Assembly: GCA_965227155.1 (NCBI GenBank) | Contig: OZ245731.1 | Location: forward strand, 1-64,000 | Direction of reading: 5' to 3' | DNA length: 64,000 nt | DNA from: UBA6059 sp965227155 | GTDB lineage: Bacteria > Bacteroidota > Bacteroidia > Cytophagales > Cyclobacteriaceae | Shown: in pieces, positions 27,205 through 35,677 of the stretch | Numbering within the stretch: position 1 is the stretch's first letter | Layout of the letters: each line of letters opens with the position of its first letter | The notes under the pieces: generated by a model | Told to the model about the DNA's origin: nothing | Database searches by the model: none | Seen by the model: only the letters and a program-made list of their open reading frames with translations | Translations under genes and position numbers: made by a program

Positions 27205-28441
27205 AACTACAGCACAGGTAAGTTTTAATGTAAACCAAATAAGACAGGAATTTCCCATTTTGCATCAGCAGGTAAATGGGAAACCGCTTATCTATTTTGA
27301 TAATGCTGCCACCAGTCAAAAACCGCAGGCGGTTATTGATGCGTTGGATCATTACTACAAATATGACAATGCCAATATCCACCGGGGAATCCATACACTG
27401 GCTGAGCGGGCAACTGCAGCCTTTGAGGAAACCCGAAAGGCGGTAGCAGCCTTTATCAATGCACCTGAGGCAGAAGAAGTAATTCTGACCAAGGGCACCA
27501 CAGAAAGCATCAACCTTGTAGCAAGTAGTTTTGGAAGAAAATTTCTGACTACCGGTGACGAGGTAATTATCTCGGCCATGGAGCATCACTCCAATATTGT
27601 ACCCTGGCAGTTGATTTGTGAAGAAAGAGGGGCTACTTTGAAGGTCATTCCTTTAGATGAACAAGGCGTATTAGACCTTCAAGCATTTGAATCCCTGCTA
27701 TCTGAAAAAACCAAAATCGTTGCGATAGTTCATGTGTCAAATACGCTAGGCACTATCAACCCAATAAAGGAAATTGTGCAAAAAGCACATGCCGCCGGTG
27801 CTAAAGTTCTGGTAGATGGTGCTCAGGCTTCAGCACATGAAGAAATTGATGTACAGGACCTTGATTGCGATTTTTATGCCAGCTCAGCCCATAAAATGTA
27901 TGGCCCTACTGGTGTAGGTTTTCTGTATGGCAAAAGGAGAATACTTGAAGCCATGCCGCCTTACATGGGTGGAGGTGAAATGATCAAGGATGTCTCCTTC
28001 GAAAAAACCACTTACAATGACATCCCATATAAGTTTGAAGCCGGTACACCCAATATTGCTGATGTAGTTGCCTTCAAAACTGCCATTGATTACATCCGCC
28101 ATTATGGCAAAAAAGCGATGGCAAGTCACGAGCATGACCTATTGGTGCACGGACAAAAGCAACTAGAGCAAATTGATGGCTATAAGCCTGTGGGCAAGGC
28201 ACCCAATAAAATCAGTGTGATTTCATTTACAATTGATGATATTCATTTTTTTGATCTGGGGATGATGCTTGATGCACGAGGCATAGCCATCAGAACGGGG
28301 CACCATTGTACACAACCGCTCATGGATCGATATGGTATAGAGGGAACGGCCAGGGCATCATTTGCTGTTTACAATACTTTAGATGAAATTGATTATTTCG
28401 TTGAGAGTCTAAATACGATTGTCAATAAACTTAGAAAATGA
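27197..28441 (+). CDS. sufS: Cysteine desulfurase SufS
   Basis: This PLP enzyme takes sulfur from cysteine for Fe-S cluster building. The PLP lysine is K233 (SSAHKMYGPTGVGFLYG) and the persulfide cysteine is C371 (RTGHHCTQPLM), the group II arrangement typical of SufS and not of IscS. VDGAQASAH holds the PLP-contacting aspartate. It is 414 residues, overlaps sufD by eight bases and sufE by four bases (ATGA). Confidence 0.97.
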   Translation: MAETTAQVSFNVNQIRQEFPILHQQVNGKPLIYFDNAATSQKPQAVIDALDHYYKYDNANIHRGIHTLAERATAAFEETRKAVAAFINAPEAEEVILTKGTTESINLVASSFGRKFLTTGDEVIISAMEHHSNIVPWQLICEERGATLKVIPLDEQGVLDLQAFESLLSEKTKIVAIVHVSNTLGTINPIKEIVQKAHAAGAKVLVDGAQASAHEEIDVQDLDCDFYASSAHKMYGPTGVGFLYGKRRILEAMPPYMGGGEMIKDVSFEKTTYNDIPYKFEAGTPNIADVVAFKTAIDYIRHYGKKAMASHEHDLLVHGQKQLEQIDGYKPVGKAPNKISVISFTIDDIHFFDLGMMLDARGIAIRTGHHCTQPLMDRYGIEGTARASFAVYNTLDEIDYFVESLNTIVNKLRK

Positions 28442-28878
28442 GCCAATCTGTAGAAGACATACAAAATGAGATCATAGAGGAGTTTGCCATGCTCGATGGG
28501 GATATGGAAATGACATTATCCTATCTTATGGAGCTAGGCGAAAAGCTTCCTGCGATGCCCGAAGCGGACAAAACCGAAGATAATATCGTAAAGGGTTGCC
28601 AGTCAAAAGTTTGGCTTACTGCTAAGGAGCATGACGACAATATTCAATTTGAAGCGGATTCAAATACTGCTATTACCAAAGGCCTTGTGAGTTTATTGGT
28701 AAGGGTATTTTCAAATCAGCCATCTAAATCAGTGCTGGATGCTGACCTTTTCTTTCCCGAAAAGATTGGTATGCAAAGATTCATTGGCACTCAGCGCAGT
28801 AACGGATTTGCCGCTATGATCAAGCAGATGAAACTATATGCACTGGCCCTTGGCTCTAAAAAGGACGCTAAAGCTTAA
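28438..28878 (+). CDS. sufE: Sulfur acceptor protein SufE
   Basis: SufE accepts the persulfide sulfur from SufS and raises its activity. The active-site cysteine is C54 in VKGCQSKVWL, the family hallmark, and the 146-residue alpha/beta fold is complete (ITKGLVSLLVRVFSNQP). The start overlaps sufS by four bases and the stop is four bases before the SufT-like start. Confidence 0.95.
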   Translation: MSQSVEDIQNEIIEEFAMLDGDMEMTLSYLMELGEKLPAMPEADKTEDNIVKGCQSKVWLTAKEHDDNIQFEADSNTAITKGLVSLLVRVFSNQPSKSVLDADLFFPEKIGMQRFIGTQRSNGFAAMIKQMKLYALALGSKKDAKA

Positions 28879-28882
28879 TACC

Positions 28883-29209
28883 ATGGAAGAACAGGAAAAA
28901 AGAGACCTACAGCTCAAAGAAAAAGTCATCAATGCAATCAAAGAGGTTTATGATCCGGAGATTCCAGTTGATATTTATGAACTGGGCCTAATCTACGAGG
29001 TTAACCTATTTCCTGTGAATAATGTGCACATTTTGATGACATTGACATCACCTGCTTGTCCGGCAGCTGAATCAATTCCAAATGAGGTGAAAGAGAAAGT
29101 GTCGGCTATAGAAGAAGTAAATGACGTAGACGTTGAAATTACTTTTGATCCGCCATTTACCCCTGAAATGATGTCTGAGACGGCCAAACTGGAATTAGGA
29201 TTTTTATAG
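28883..29209 (+). CDS. SufT-like DUF59/MIP18 family protein
   Basis: I take the ATG at 28883 (MEEQEKRDLQ), just after the sufE stop; a longer frame starting at 28838 would overlap sufE by 41 bases. DUF59 motifs are present: VYDPEIPVDIYELGLIYEV, MTLTSPACPAAESIP with the conserved cysteine, and EITFDPPFTPEMMS. These proteins help mature Fe-S proteins. At 108 residues it is the usual short form found at the end of Bacteroidota suf operons. Confidence 0.9.
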   Translation: MEEQEKRDLQLKEKVINAIKEVYDPEIPVDIYELGLIYEVNLFPVNNVHILMTLTSPACPAAESIPNEVKEKVSAIEEVNDVDVEITFDPPFTPEMMSETAKLELGFL

Positions 29210-29252
29210 AACTACTAGAATAAATTATTACAGACCTTATAAAATTATAGAT

Positions 29253-29669
29253 ATGTATCCAGAGCAATTAGTTGCCCCCATGCGCACAGACCTGACCAGT
29301 GCAGGTTTTACTGAGCTAAAAAGCGCTGCTGAGGTAGAAGAACATTTAAATGATCATAAAGGCACTTCATTGATCGTAATCAACTCGGTTTGTGGTTGTG
29401 CAGCCGGTTCTGCAAGGCCTGGCGTGAAAATGGCCCTTGAGCAAAGCAGTAACAAACCTGACCATCTTGCCACTGTTTTTGCCGGTGTGGATCAGGATGC
29501 GACAGCCAAAGCCCGGGAGTTTACACTACCCTACCCTCCCAGCTCACCTTCTATTGCTTTATTTAAAGATGGTGAATTGGTGCATTTTGTAGAAAGACAT
29601 CACATAGAAGGCCGAACAGCCGAAATGATCGCCAACCACCTTGTGCAGGTGTTTGAGGAATACTGCTAG
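29253..29669 (+). CDS. Bacilliredoxin, BrxA/BrxB family
   Basis: A 138-residue thioredoxin-fold protein with the CGC motif at residues 47-49 (NSVCGCAAGSARPG), the hallmark of the YphP/YqiW bacilliredoxins that remove bacillithiol from proteins. PYPPSSPSIALF and FVERHHIEGR complete the family pattern. It lies 43 bases after the SufT-like gene and before a terminator, so it closes the suf operon and links it to thiol protection. Confidence 0.92.
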   Translation: MYPEQLVAPMRTDLTSAGFTELKSAAEVEEHLNDHKGTSLIVINSVCGCAAGSARPGVKMALEQSSNKPDHLATVFAGVDQDATAKAREFTLPYPPSSPSIALFKDGELVHFVERHHIEGRTAEMIANHLVQVFEEYC

Positions 29670-29689
29670 TAAACCAGAAGAATTTTAAG

Positions 29690-29725
29690 AAAAGCCCACT
29701 ATTAATTGATAGGGGGCTTTTTTGT
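29690..29725 (+). terminator. Rho-independent terminator of the suf operon
   Basis: AAAGCCC (29691-29697) and GGGCTTT (29714-29720) form a stem with a 16-base loop and a following run of Ts. It ends 5 bases before the end of the convergent outer-membrane protein gene and, read on the other strand, may serve that gene too. Confidence 0.8.
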
Positions 29726-29729
29726 TGCT

Positions 29730-30245
29730 TTATTTACCCGCACCTATCTTCCTTGCAAACATAATCCCTATCCACGGGATCAACCACTCATCTGCATCTT
29801 GGTGAAGCGAATGAATAGGTGTAAAGTTGGCTCTAAATACCCATTGCCTTCCCAAATTTGTTCTATAGCCTAAACTTGGAAATAGAATTGTACGAATCTC
29901 AGTTTTAGTTTTTAATTGACCATTCTCTACCGACCTTACATCGTGGGTATAAGGTGTTAGACCCAAGCCTACCTCAAGATGATTCCATAAAGTATAATGA
30001 ATTGAAAGGGGCAGAAATAATGAAAATGATTCATTAATGCCATTATCAAACGGATCTACACCTATACCAACCCTATAGCTGAAATAATTTTTCTTACCCT
30101 CTTCTAAATTCAAATCTCGCATATAATTTAAAGAACCAAAACCTCCATTGCCAAGCAACTCTAATCCTATCATACTTTGTGCGGTGGAGAGGGTATATGC
30201 TCCACCATATACGATCATGAATAGAATGATTTTTTTGTAATCCAT
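29730..30245 (-). CDS. Small putative outer-membrane beta-barrel protein
   Basis: A 171-residue exported protein with signal peptide ending near TLSTAQ. The rest shows alternating aromatic strands (YFSYRVGIGVDP, SLFLPLSIHYTLWNHLEVGLGLTPY, FPSLGYRTNLGRQWVFRANFTPI) and ends with strand-like WIGIMFARKIG, as outer-membrane barrels do. It starts one base after the stop of the T9SS-B protein gene on the same strand, so it is surely in that operon. PorP/SprF proteins often follow such genes but are about 300 residues; this one is shorter and I do not recognise the family. Confidence 0.72.
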   Translation of the reverse strand: MDYKKIILFMIVYGGAYTLSTAQSMIGLELLGNGGFGSLNYMRDLNLEEGKKNYFSYRVGIGVDPFDNGINESFSLFLPLSIHYTLWNHLEVGLGLTPYTHDVRSVENGQLKTKTEIRTILFPSLGYRTNLGRQWVFRANFTPIHSLHQDADEWLIPWIGIMFARKIGAGK

Positions 30246-30246
30246 C

Positions 30247-32925
30247 TTATCTCAGTATTTTAAACCAGCCATTATATGACAAGCCATTTCTTAATTCTTT
30301 AAAATGATAATAATATAAACCTGAAGCCAATTGTGCTCCATCCCACTTCCCTTCATAATTATTTATGGTATTTATTTCATTGCCTGAACGATCAAATATT
30401 TTAAGAATGTTTTCAGGGTAATATTCAAGATTAGGAAAATCAAAAATATCATTTGTCCCATCATTATTAGGAGTAAAAACATTTGGGATGTTCAAAGGTG
30501 GGTTGAAATCAGTTCCAATTTCATTAGACCAGGATACTAAAGCGTTATCCCGTTTAGCCCCTACCCTGAAATAGTACTCATTAGCAACTGGCAAGCCTTC
30601 AACCACAAGTGGTGAAGAATTTGATGGAGCCTGATCCCAGACTCTATACGGCTCACCTGAGATATTCTTAGTTAAAATCAGCACATCATAGCCTTCATCA
30701 AGCCAGGCTGTATAAGGATTGTATAACAGCTCTATTTCCTGGTTATTTATTTCACTGCGTTGCAAATGGATAGAATTATGGGTAAGTGAGGTGACTAGGT
30801 TATTACACCATGAATTTTGACTTAGATGGTAACTATAGGCGTTGTTTTCTGGCGAAACGTCCATATCGCGATAAGCATTTTGGGTAGGTGAAACTTCCGC
30901 CAATAACTCAAAATCATCTATACCAAGCACCGATCTCCAAATGCCTATCAGGTTATCATTGGGTAGATCATTAAAACTCTCCCATGATAATAAAATGGAC
31001 TCATCAGTAGAAGTATCCACAGTTACTAAGTTGAGATCAATAAATGAATTATCCTCAATGAGATTTACCTCTAAAATCGGTGATGCCCCAAAGCAAATAG
31101 TATCCTGTGTAACAATGACCTCCTCCAATCCGATTGAATAGGGTCCCTCATCTAACCAATTTACCATTACTGAGGATTCTCCCTGTCCAGAAGTTATATT
31201 TCCATTTTCGACATTCCATATATATGTAGCATCAGGCCTGTACCACGTACTAAAATTTACTGGGTTTTCTAAATCAACACAGAGTGAATCCGGCCCTACA
31301 GGAATGGGCGTATCAATTTCAACATTTATCTGAACAGATAATGAAACCGTATCATCATTACATATATCATTGATGGAACTGGCTATTAAGTCGATTTGCC
31401 CGAAACCTGGCTCTGAGGACCATTGCACTGCAATTTCCTTTTCCGATATTTGTCGATCATTACCATTAGCTACCTGCCAGTTGTAAGAATAACCTTCAAC
31501 CGGATTAAAGCTGTAAATGTTTTCCTCCCCAGGACAAACAGAATTGGGTCCAAGTATTGATCGATCTATTTCTGGGTATACAGTGACCTTAACAGTATCG
31601 CATTGATTAAGACTTCCAATTCTTGATTCAATTACATAGGTAATTATTTCAGGTTCATTAATATCTCCTTGATATTTAAATAAAGGATTTGCCAAGAAAG
31701 GATTATCCAAATGTGTTTCAGGTGTCCATTTAAAATGATCACCTCGAGATTCGTTTCCTAAATGCATGATTTCACCTTCACACAATTGTTTATCTTCACC
31801 TCCATCGGCTATTAAATTATAGTTAAAAAAAGATGCTGGGAAAATTGGGAAACCTCTCCTCAGTCTAGAGCTGATTTCATTGGTCAAGGACACAATTTGA
31901 ATTGAACCAATACTTTCAACGTTTATATCCTTGATTATACCTAACGAACTTCCGAAAATTAAAAGTAATTCATTCTCATTAAATAATTGCATGTCATCAG
32001 GTTTACCGGGAATTACATCGTTGAAAGTATTCAATTGTATATCATATTGATAAATTTTATCTAAGCCCAGATATAAATACCTATTATTAGTTGAAAACTC
32101 TGCTGAAGAAAGAAAAACCTCACCAACATCATGAAGAACTTCTTGAGATGAACTAATCAAACCTAATTGTGGATCAAAATCCATTAACCATACAGATCTT
32201 TGTGCATCTTCATCAAAAATACCTTCTATGATTACCAGCTTATTTACATTTGGACTAAATTTCATATAACGGATTGGTTGATCACCACCATAAAATATTT
32301 TCGTATTAAATAAGACAGTATCTTCAGTCACTTTATATACAAAAACTGACCCAGGATCATCATTTTTACCTGCTATAAGCCAGTATTCTCTGCTAGCACA
32401 GTCCTTTATCTCTACCGTTGCCATACCTTCACTGGAATTAGCCTCAGTGGCACCAAAATCATTGCTATGGATAAGGTTATTTCTACTTAATATTTTATAC
32501 GGAGCTCGACCAGTAATTCTGTGGTATTCCAGAATATTACTACCATCTGCCTGCTTTCCTTGACTGATTAATGTTATAATATCTTCAGAGTTCCTTAGAA
32601 ATACCGCACCCTGTCTTGGTGTACTTAATTGTTTAGGTGGATCAGATCCGTTTAAAGATAATCCGTTTTCAATGACCTGATGGGAATTATCCCATACACT
32701 CACCCCATCAGAATATAATTGCAGATTGCCTTTTGCATCAGAAAGGACTGCTGACCCTTCATTGACATTTATTTCACCTTCAATTTTAATTCTAAAGGAG
32801 TCACTTTCTAAAGAAAGCATCAATCCATTGCCAAATAACCAATTCTGGGCCTCCTTTTGTGCAAATAAGAAAGAAGACTCAAGGAAAATTATGATAAAAG
32901 CAAATGCGCAACCTCGAAATCGCAT
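30247..32925 (-). CDS. T9SS type B sorting domain (gliding motility-associated C-terminal domain) protein
   Basis: An 892-residue secreted protein. After a signal peptide (ending SSFLFAQ), residues about 27-360 resemble the WD/Kelch-like N-terminus common in these proteins (WLFGNGLMLSLE, LQLYSDGVSVWDNSHQVIENG). PKD-like and immunoglobulin-like modules follow (YSYNWQVANG, ATYIWNVENG). The last 80 residues (NIPNVFTPNNDGTNDIFDF to YNGWFKILR) form the CHU_C type B sorting domain, which directs export by the type IX secretion system and anchoring at the cell surface. Its role is unknown; adhesion is typical. It is followed by a small outer-membrane protein gene. Confidence 0.92.
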   Translation of the reverse strand: MRFRGCAFAFIIIFLESSFLFAQKEAQNWLFGNGLMLSLESDSFRIKIEGEINVNEGSAVLSDAKGNLQLYSDGVSVWDNSHQVIENGLSLNGSDPPKQLSTPRQGAVFLRNSEDIITLISQGKQADGSNILEYHRITGRAPYKILSRNNLIHSNDFGATEANSSEGMATVEIKDCASREYWLIAGKNDDPGSVFVYKVTEDTVLFNTKIFYGGDQPIRYMKFSPNVNKLVIIEGIFDEDAQRSVWLMDFDPQLGLISSSQEVLHDVGEVFLSSAEFSTNNRYLYLGLDKIYQYDIQLNTFNDVIPGKPDDMQLFNENELLLIFGSSLGIIKDINVESIGSIQIVSLTNEISSRLRRGFPIFPASFFNYNLIADGGEDKQLCEGEIMHLGNESRGDHFKWTPETHLDNPFLANPLFKYQGDINEPEIITYVIESRIGSLNQCDTVKVTVYPEIDRSILGPNSVCPGEENIYSFNPVEGYSYNWQVANGNDRQISEKEIAVQWSSEPGFGQIDLIASSINDICNDDTVSLSVQINVEIDTPIPVGPDSLCVDLENPVNFSTWYRPDATYIWNVENGNITSGQGESSVMVNWLDEGPYSIGLEEVIVTQDTICFGASPILEVNLIEDNSFIDLNLVTVDTSTDESILLSWESFNDLPNDNLIGIWRSVLGIDDFELLAEVSPTQNAYRDMDVSPENNAYSYHLSQNSWCNNLVTSLTHNSIHLQRSEINNQEIELLYNPYTAWLDEGYDVLILTKNISGEPYRVWDQAPSNSSPLVVEGLPVANEYYFRVGAKRDNALVSWSNEIGTDFNPPLNIPNVFTPNNDGTNDIFDFPNLEYYPENILKIFDRSGNEINTINNYEGKWDGAQLASGLYYYHFKELRNGLSYNGWFKILR

Positions 32926-33034
32926 AAAACAAATTTATTCAACAATCAAAATCTTTATTTCTTTTTTACCTTCTATATCGATATATACATAATATGTACC
33001 CGATATTAAAGTACTAGTATTAAGAGATAATCAC

Positions 33035-33223
33035 TCAGATAAAATCTATTTGTTCAATGCAGACACCTTCATTAATCTCCGCTAGAAAAGAAATTGGGTT
33101 AATCAGAATAGTCTCATAATGAGAAAGAATTGCCGTAAGTCGGTCATCATGACTTTTTAGTATTTGTACTTGTAAAACACTCACTAATTGGATACAAAAA
33201 GTAATGCCATTAAGTGTTTTCAT
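33035..33223 (-). CDS. Possible small hypothetical protein
   Basis: A 62-residue frame starting MKTLNGITFCIQLVSVLQ, three bases after the stop of the upstream lipoprotein gene. No signal peptide, domain or repeat can be named, and short frames of this size arise by chance. The tight spacing is the only support, so I hold it as possible rather than likely. Confidence 0.3.
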   Translation of the reverse strand: MKTLNGITFCIQLVSVLQVQILKSHDDRLTAILSHYETILINPISFLAEINEGVCIEQIDFI

Positions 33224-33226
33224 TTT

Positions 33227-33598
33227 TTAGTTTTTTACAATTTCAATTGAGTAAAGTACAATACCATCAAATAGTGGGTCATATGGATCCTCATCCTCAC
33301 CTTGAAAAGCCCTTCTGATTTCGCCACTGAAGATTACAAGATCATCGACTTTAAAATTAAATTCTTCCATATTACATGGGATATACCCCGTACCTTCAAG
33401 ATCGGGATCACCTATGTAATAAAAGTCTTCGAGTGCACTTGTGTGTAAATAAATCCTTCCTTGCCTATCCAGGATTTCTTGATCTGTTGAAAGCTCACAT
33501 ATTCTATGAATGCCGCCTTCATTGTCATCTCCACATGCAGAAATGGCCAAGCAACTGCCAGCAGCAAAAAAAATATATATCCAATTAAACATGTCCAT
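33227..33598 (-). CDS. Small putative lipoprotein
   Basis: A 123-residue product with a hydrophobic start and a lipobox AISAC (cysteine at residue 22). The mature part is acidic, with GDDNEGG right after the cysteine, and includes NFKVDDLVIFSGEIRRAF, which looks like one strand-rich module. I know no family for it. No gene lies close upstream. Start choice: ATG at 33598; M3 is an alternative. Confidence 0.65.
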   Translation of the reverse strand: MDMFNWIYIFFAAGSCLAISACGDDNEGGIHRICELSTDQEILDRQGRIYLHTSALEDFYYIGDPDLEGTGYIPCNMEEFNFKVDDLVIFSGEIRRAFQGEDEDPYDPLFDGIVLYSIEIVKN

Positions 33599-33923
33599 AA
33601 ACTATATGTTTATACAAATAGTCATTACTTTATTTAAAACATTATTCTCTTGTAATGTACAGAGTACTCATTTATTTCAATTTTTACTTATCGAAAAAAT
33701 TTATCTTTCTTAAGATATCCAGAACATGAACATACAATTAATAAATCGTAGGTAATTGATAGTGTTATTCCTTCATCGAACATTTTGATTTATATCTTTT
33801 ACTTACTTCATAAATCGTTCATGAATATCATATTATAACAAATTAAAACACAAGTAAGGTAGGTAATTATTTTAATATATATTGTACTTTATATTAAAAT
33901 AATTAATTTAAAAATATTCAATC
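33599..33923. other. AT-rich 325-base intergenic region
   Basis: Very AT-rich gap between two minus-strand genes, with no convincing coding frame. It holds the perfect 15-bp inverted repeat at 33864-33905 and presumably the promoter of the small lipoprotein gene. I see no match to TAnnTTTG that I would trust. Confidence 0.5.
33864..33905. repeat. Perfect 15-bp AT-only inverted repeat
   Basis: TAATTATTTTAATAT (33864-33878) is matched exactly by its reverse complement at 33891-33905 around a 12-base loop. It lies 19-60 bases past the end of the epimerase gene, so as a weak terminator or transcript-protecting hairpin it could end that unit. It contains no G or C in the stem and no T-run tail, which argues against a normal Rho-independent terminator. 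Confidence 0.55.
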
Positions 33924-34844
33924 CTAAAAAGTAAACTTCGCCTTAAAATCAGCCAATTCCTGAGAGAGACTTCTAGTTTCAATTGGCTTTATATGCTCAT
34001 AAAGCTTTGATTCTGTAGATACCTGCAACTCCCGCAGTTTCATATGCTGATTAATAAACATGTATTCCAGGTTGGGATACAATTCCTTTAAAACATCAAC
34101 TATATCAAGGATGGATAAATTCTTTTCTACCAGGTTGTATATACCATTGGGAACCTCTACTGCAATCATCTGACTAAGAATGTGCACCAGTGTTTCCACA
34201 TGGATAAATCCACGGTGTTGCTTCCCATTGCCATGAATTGAAATTCGATTATTGAAATTGGCATCAAACATGAAGCGGTTGATCACAGCATCAAAGCGCA
34301 TGCTTTTACTATAGCCAAATACATTGCCACTGCGCAAAATGATGGCCCGCTTTTTATCCTGCAGGCGCTTTACATGATCCTCTGCCCGCATTTTTGAAAT
34401 ACCATAAAAGGTTCGTGGATTAGGCTCGGTTTCTTCGGTGGCATGCAAAGGTGAAGAACCATACACGCTACTGCTACTCAAAAATATAAATTGCTCTATA
34501 TCACTTTCCTCGACAGCATAGACCACTTCTGCTGTACCCCAGTGATTGACCTGCTCAAAATAATGCGGATCCATATTGGCAAAAGGTGTGGTCACTTTGG
34601 CGGCAAGGTGAAAAATAGTATGCACTCCATCCAGGGCTTTGCGAAACTTCCTGCTATCCAGGATATCACCATCGATAAACTTAATCTTTGTGGGATTAGG
34701 AAATGCACTGCCCAGAAAAAAGGTATAGCTCGCTTTTTGAAGATTGTCGTATACCAATATTTCATCGACCGCAGGCATCTGAGCAAGTGCTGCAACCAGC
34801 TCCGTACCAACATATCCTGCTCCGCCTGTTACCAATACCTTCAT
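33924..34844 (-). CDS. NAD-dependent epimerase/dehydratase (extended SDR)
   Basis: A 306-residue sugar-nucleotide type epimerase. The Rossmann start MKVLVTGGAGYVGTELV gives the NAD(P)-binding GxxGxxG, SSSSVYG carries the catalytic Ser near 125, and YGISKMRAED gives the Tyr-x3-Lys pair. NGIYNLVEKNLSI is typical of the C-terminal domain. The substrate cannot be told. It is 55 bases downstream of cysH on the same strand; an operon is possible, though not obvious by function. Confidence 0.88.
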   Translation of the reverse strand: MKVLVTGGAGYVGTELVAALAQMPAVDEILVYDNLQKASYTFFLGSAFPNPTKIKFIDGDILDSRKFRKALDGVHTIFHLAAKVTTPFANMDPHYFEQVNHWGTAEVVYAVEESDIEQFIFLSSSSVYGSSPLHATEETEPNPRTFYGISKMRAEDHVKRLQDKKRAIILRSGNVFGYSKSMRFDAVINRFMFDANFNNRISIHGNGKQHRGFIHVETLVHILSQMIAVEVPNGIYNLVEKNLSILDIVDVLKELYPNLEYMFINQHMKLRELQVSTESKLYEHIKPIETRSLSQELADFKAKFTF

Positions 34845-34899
34845 CTGTTCTAGTTTTATTCTTTCAGAAAAATACTTCTAATCTGCAGCCTTAATATGA

Positions 34900-35556
34900 C
34901 TAATTCTTTACCAAATCTGTATGCAAACCACACTCTACCTTGTTTAGCCCAAACCATCGGGCTTCTCTTTCCACCATATCAGCATCAAATTTTCGCGTAC
35001 AAGGCTCACAACCTATGCTTACGTAACCCTTGGCCTCCAGTGGGTGCCGTGGCAGGTCATACTCTCTGATGTAGGCAAAAATTGCTTTGGCTGACCAGTC
35101 GAGCATTGGATGAAATCGTATGGTATCGAAGGGTGCCGGTTGCTCTACCTTCATTGCCTGCCTCACTTTCGATTGATCACCACGGATACCATTGATCCAT
35201 ACATCATGAGACGCCAGCACTGTTTCCATGGGTTGGGTCTTGTTTAAGTAGCAGCAGTAATCCGGGTCGGTTGTGAAAAGGAGCTTCCCATCGGGTGTCC
35301 TTTGCATAGATTTTGGTGTAGCTGACTTTAGCTCCAACACCTTCAAACCAAATTTATCAGACACCTCATCCCTAAATTGCACAGTCTCAGGAAACAAATA
35401 ACCGGTATTGAGAAAATACACGGGTATGGTATTATCAATACGACTCAGGATATGGAGCATCACCAGGCTGTGGGTCTGAAAGCTACTACTGGTAAAAAGC
35501 TTTAGCCCCCTGGCTTTGTACTCATTAATTTTTTCCTCTATTTCTAAAAATTGCAT
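34900..35556 (-). CDS. cysH: Adenylyl-sulfate (APS) reductase, CysH family
   Basis: The ATG at 35556 is preferred: an AAAGGA lies a few bases upstream of it, while the longer frame needs a TTG. The PAPS/APS reductase fold is clear (LFTSSSFQTHS loop, VYFLNTGYLF). Four cysteines typical of APS reductases with a [4Fe-4S] cluster are present: C101-C102 (DYCCYLN) and C183/C186 (GCEPC), and the catalytic C209 in ECGLHTD. So APS rather than PAPS is the likely substrate. No cysD/cysN or sulfite reductase gene is seen in the window. Confidence 0.88.
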   Translation of the reverse strand: MQFLEIEEKINEYKARGLKLFTSSSFQTHSLVMLHILSRIDNTIPVYFLNTGYLFPETVQFRDEVSDKFGLKVLELKSATPKSMQRTPDGKLLFTTDPDYCCYLNKTQPMETVLASHDVWINGIRGDQSKVRQAMKVEQPAPFDTIRFHPMLDWSAKAIFAYIREYDLPRHPLEAKGYVSIGCEPCTRKFDADMVEREARWFGLNKVECGLHTDLVKN

Positions 35557-35677
35557 GGCCCAATCCTTTCTCAATGCAAATCAATAGCAATACGGTGAAC
35601 CAGCCAATTTATATCAGGCTAATTTGCCGGTAAGAATTTTTAAGTTTCAGGATTGTATTAAAGCTGACAATGCAGGC

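Noticed and set aside
28838..28882. Upstream extension of the SufT-like protein
   Set aside because: It would overlap sufE by 41 bases and adds no family sequence; the ATG at 28883 fits DUF59 proteins.
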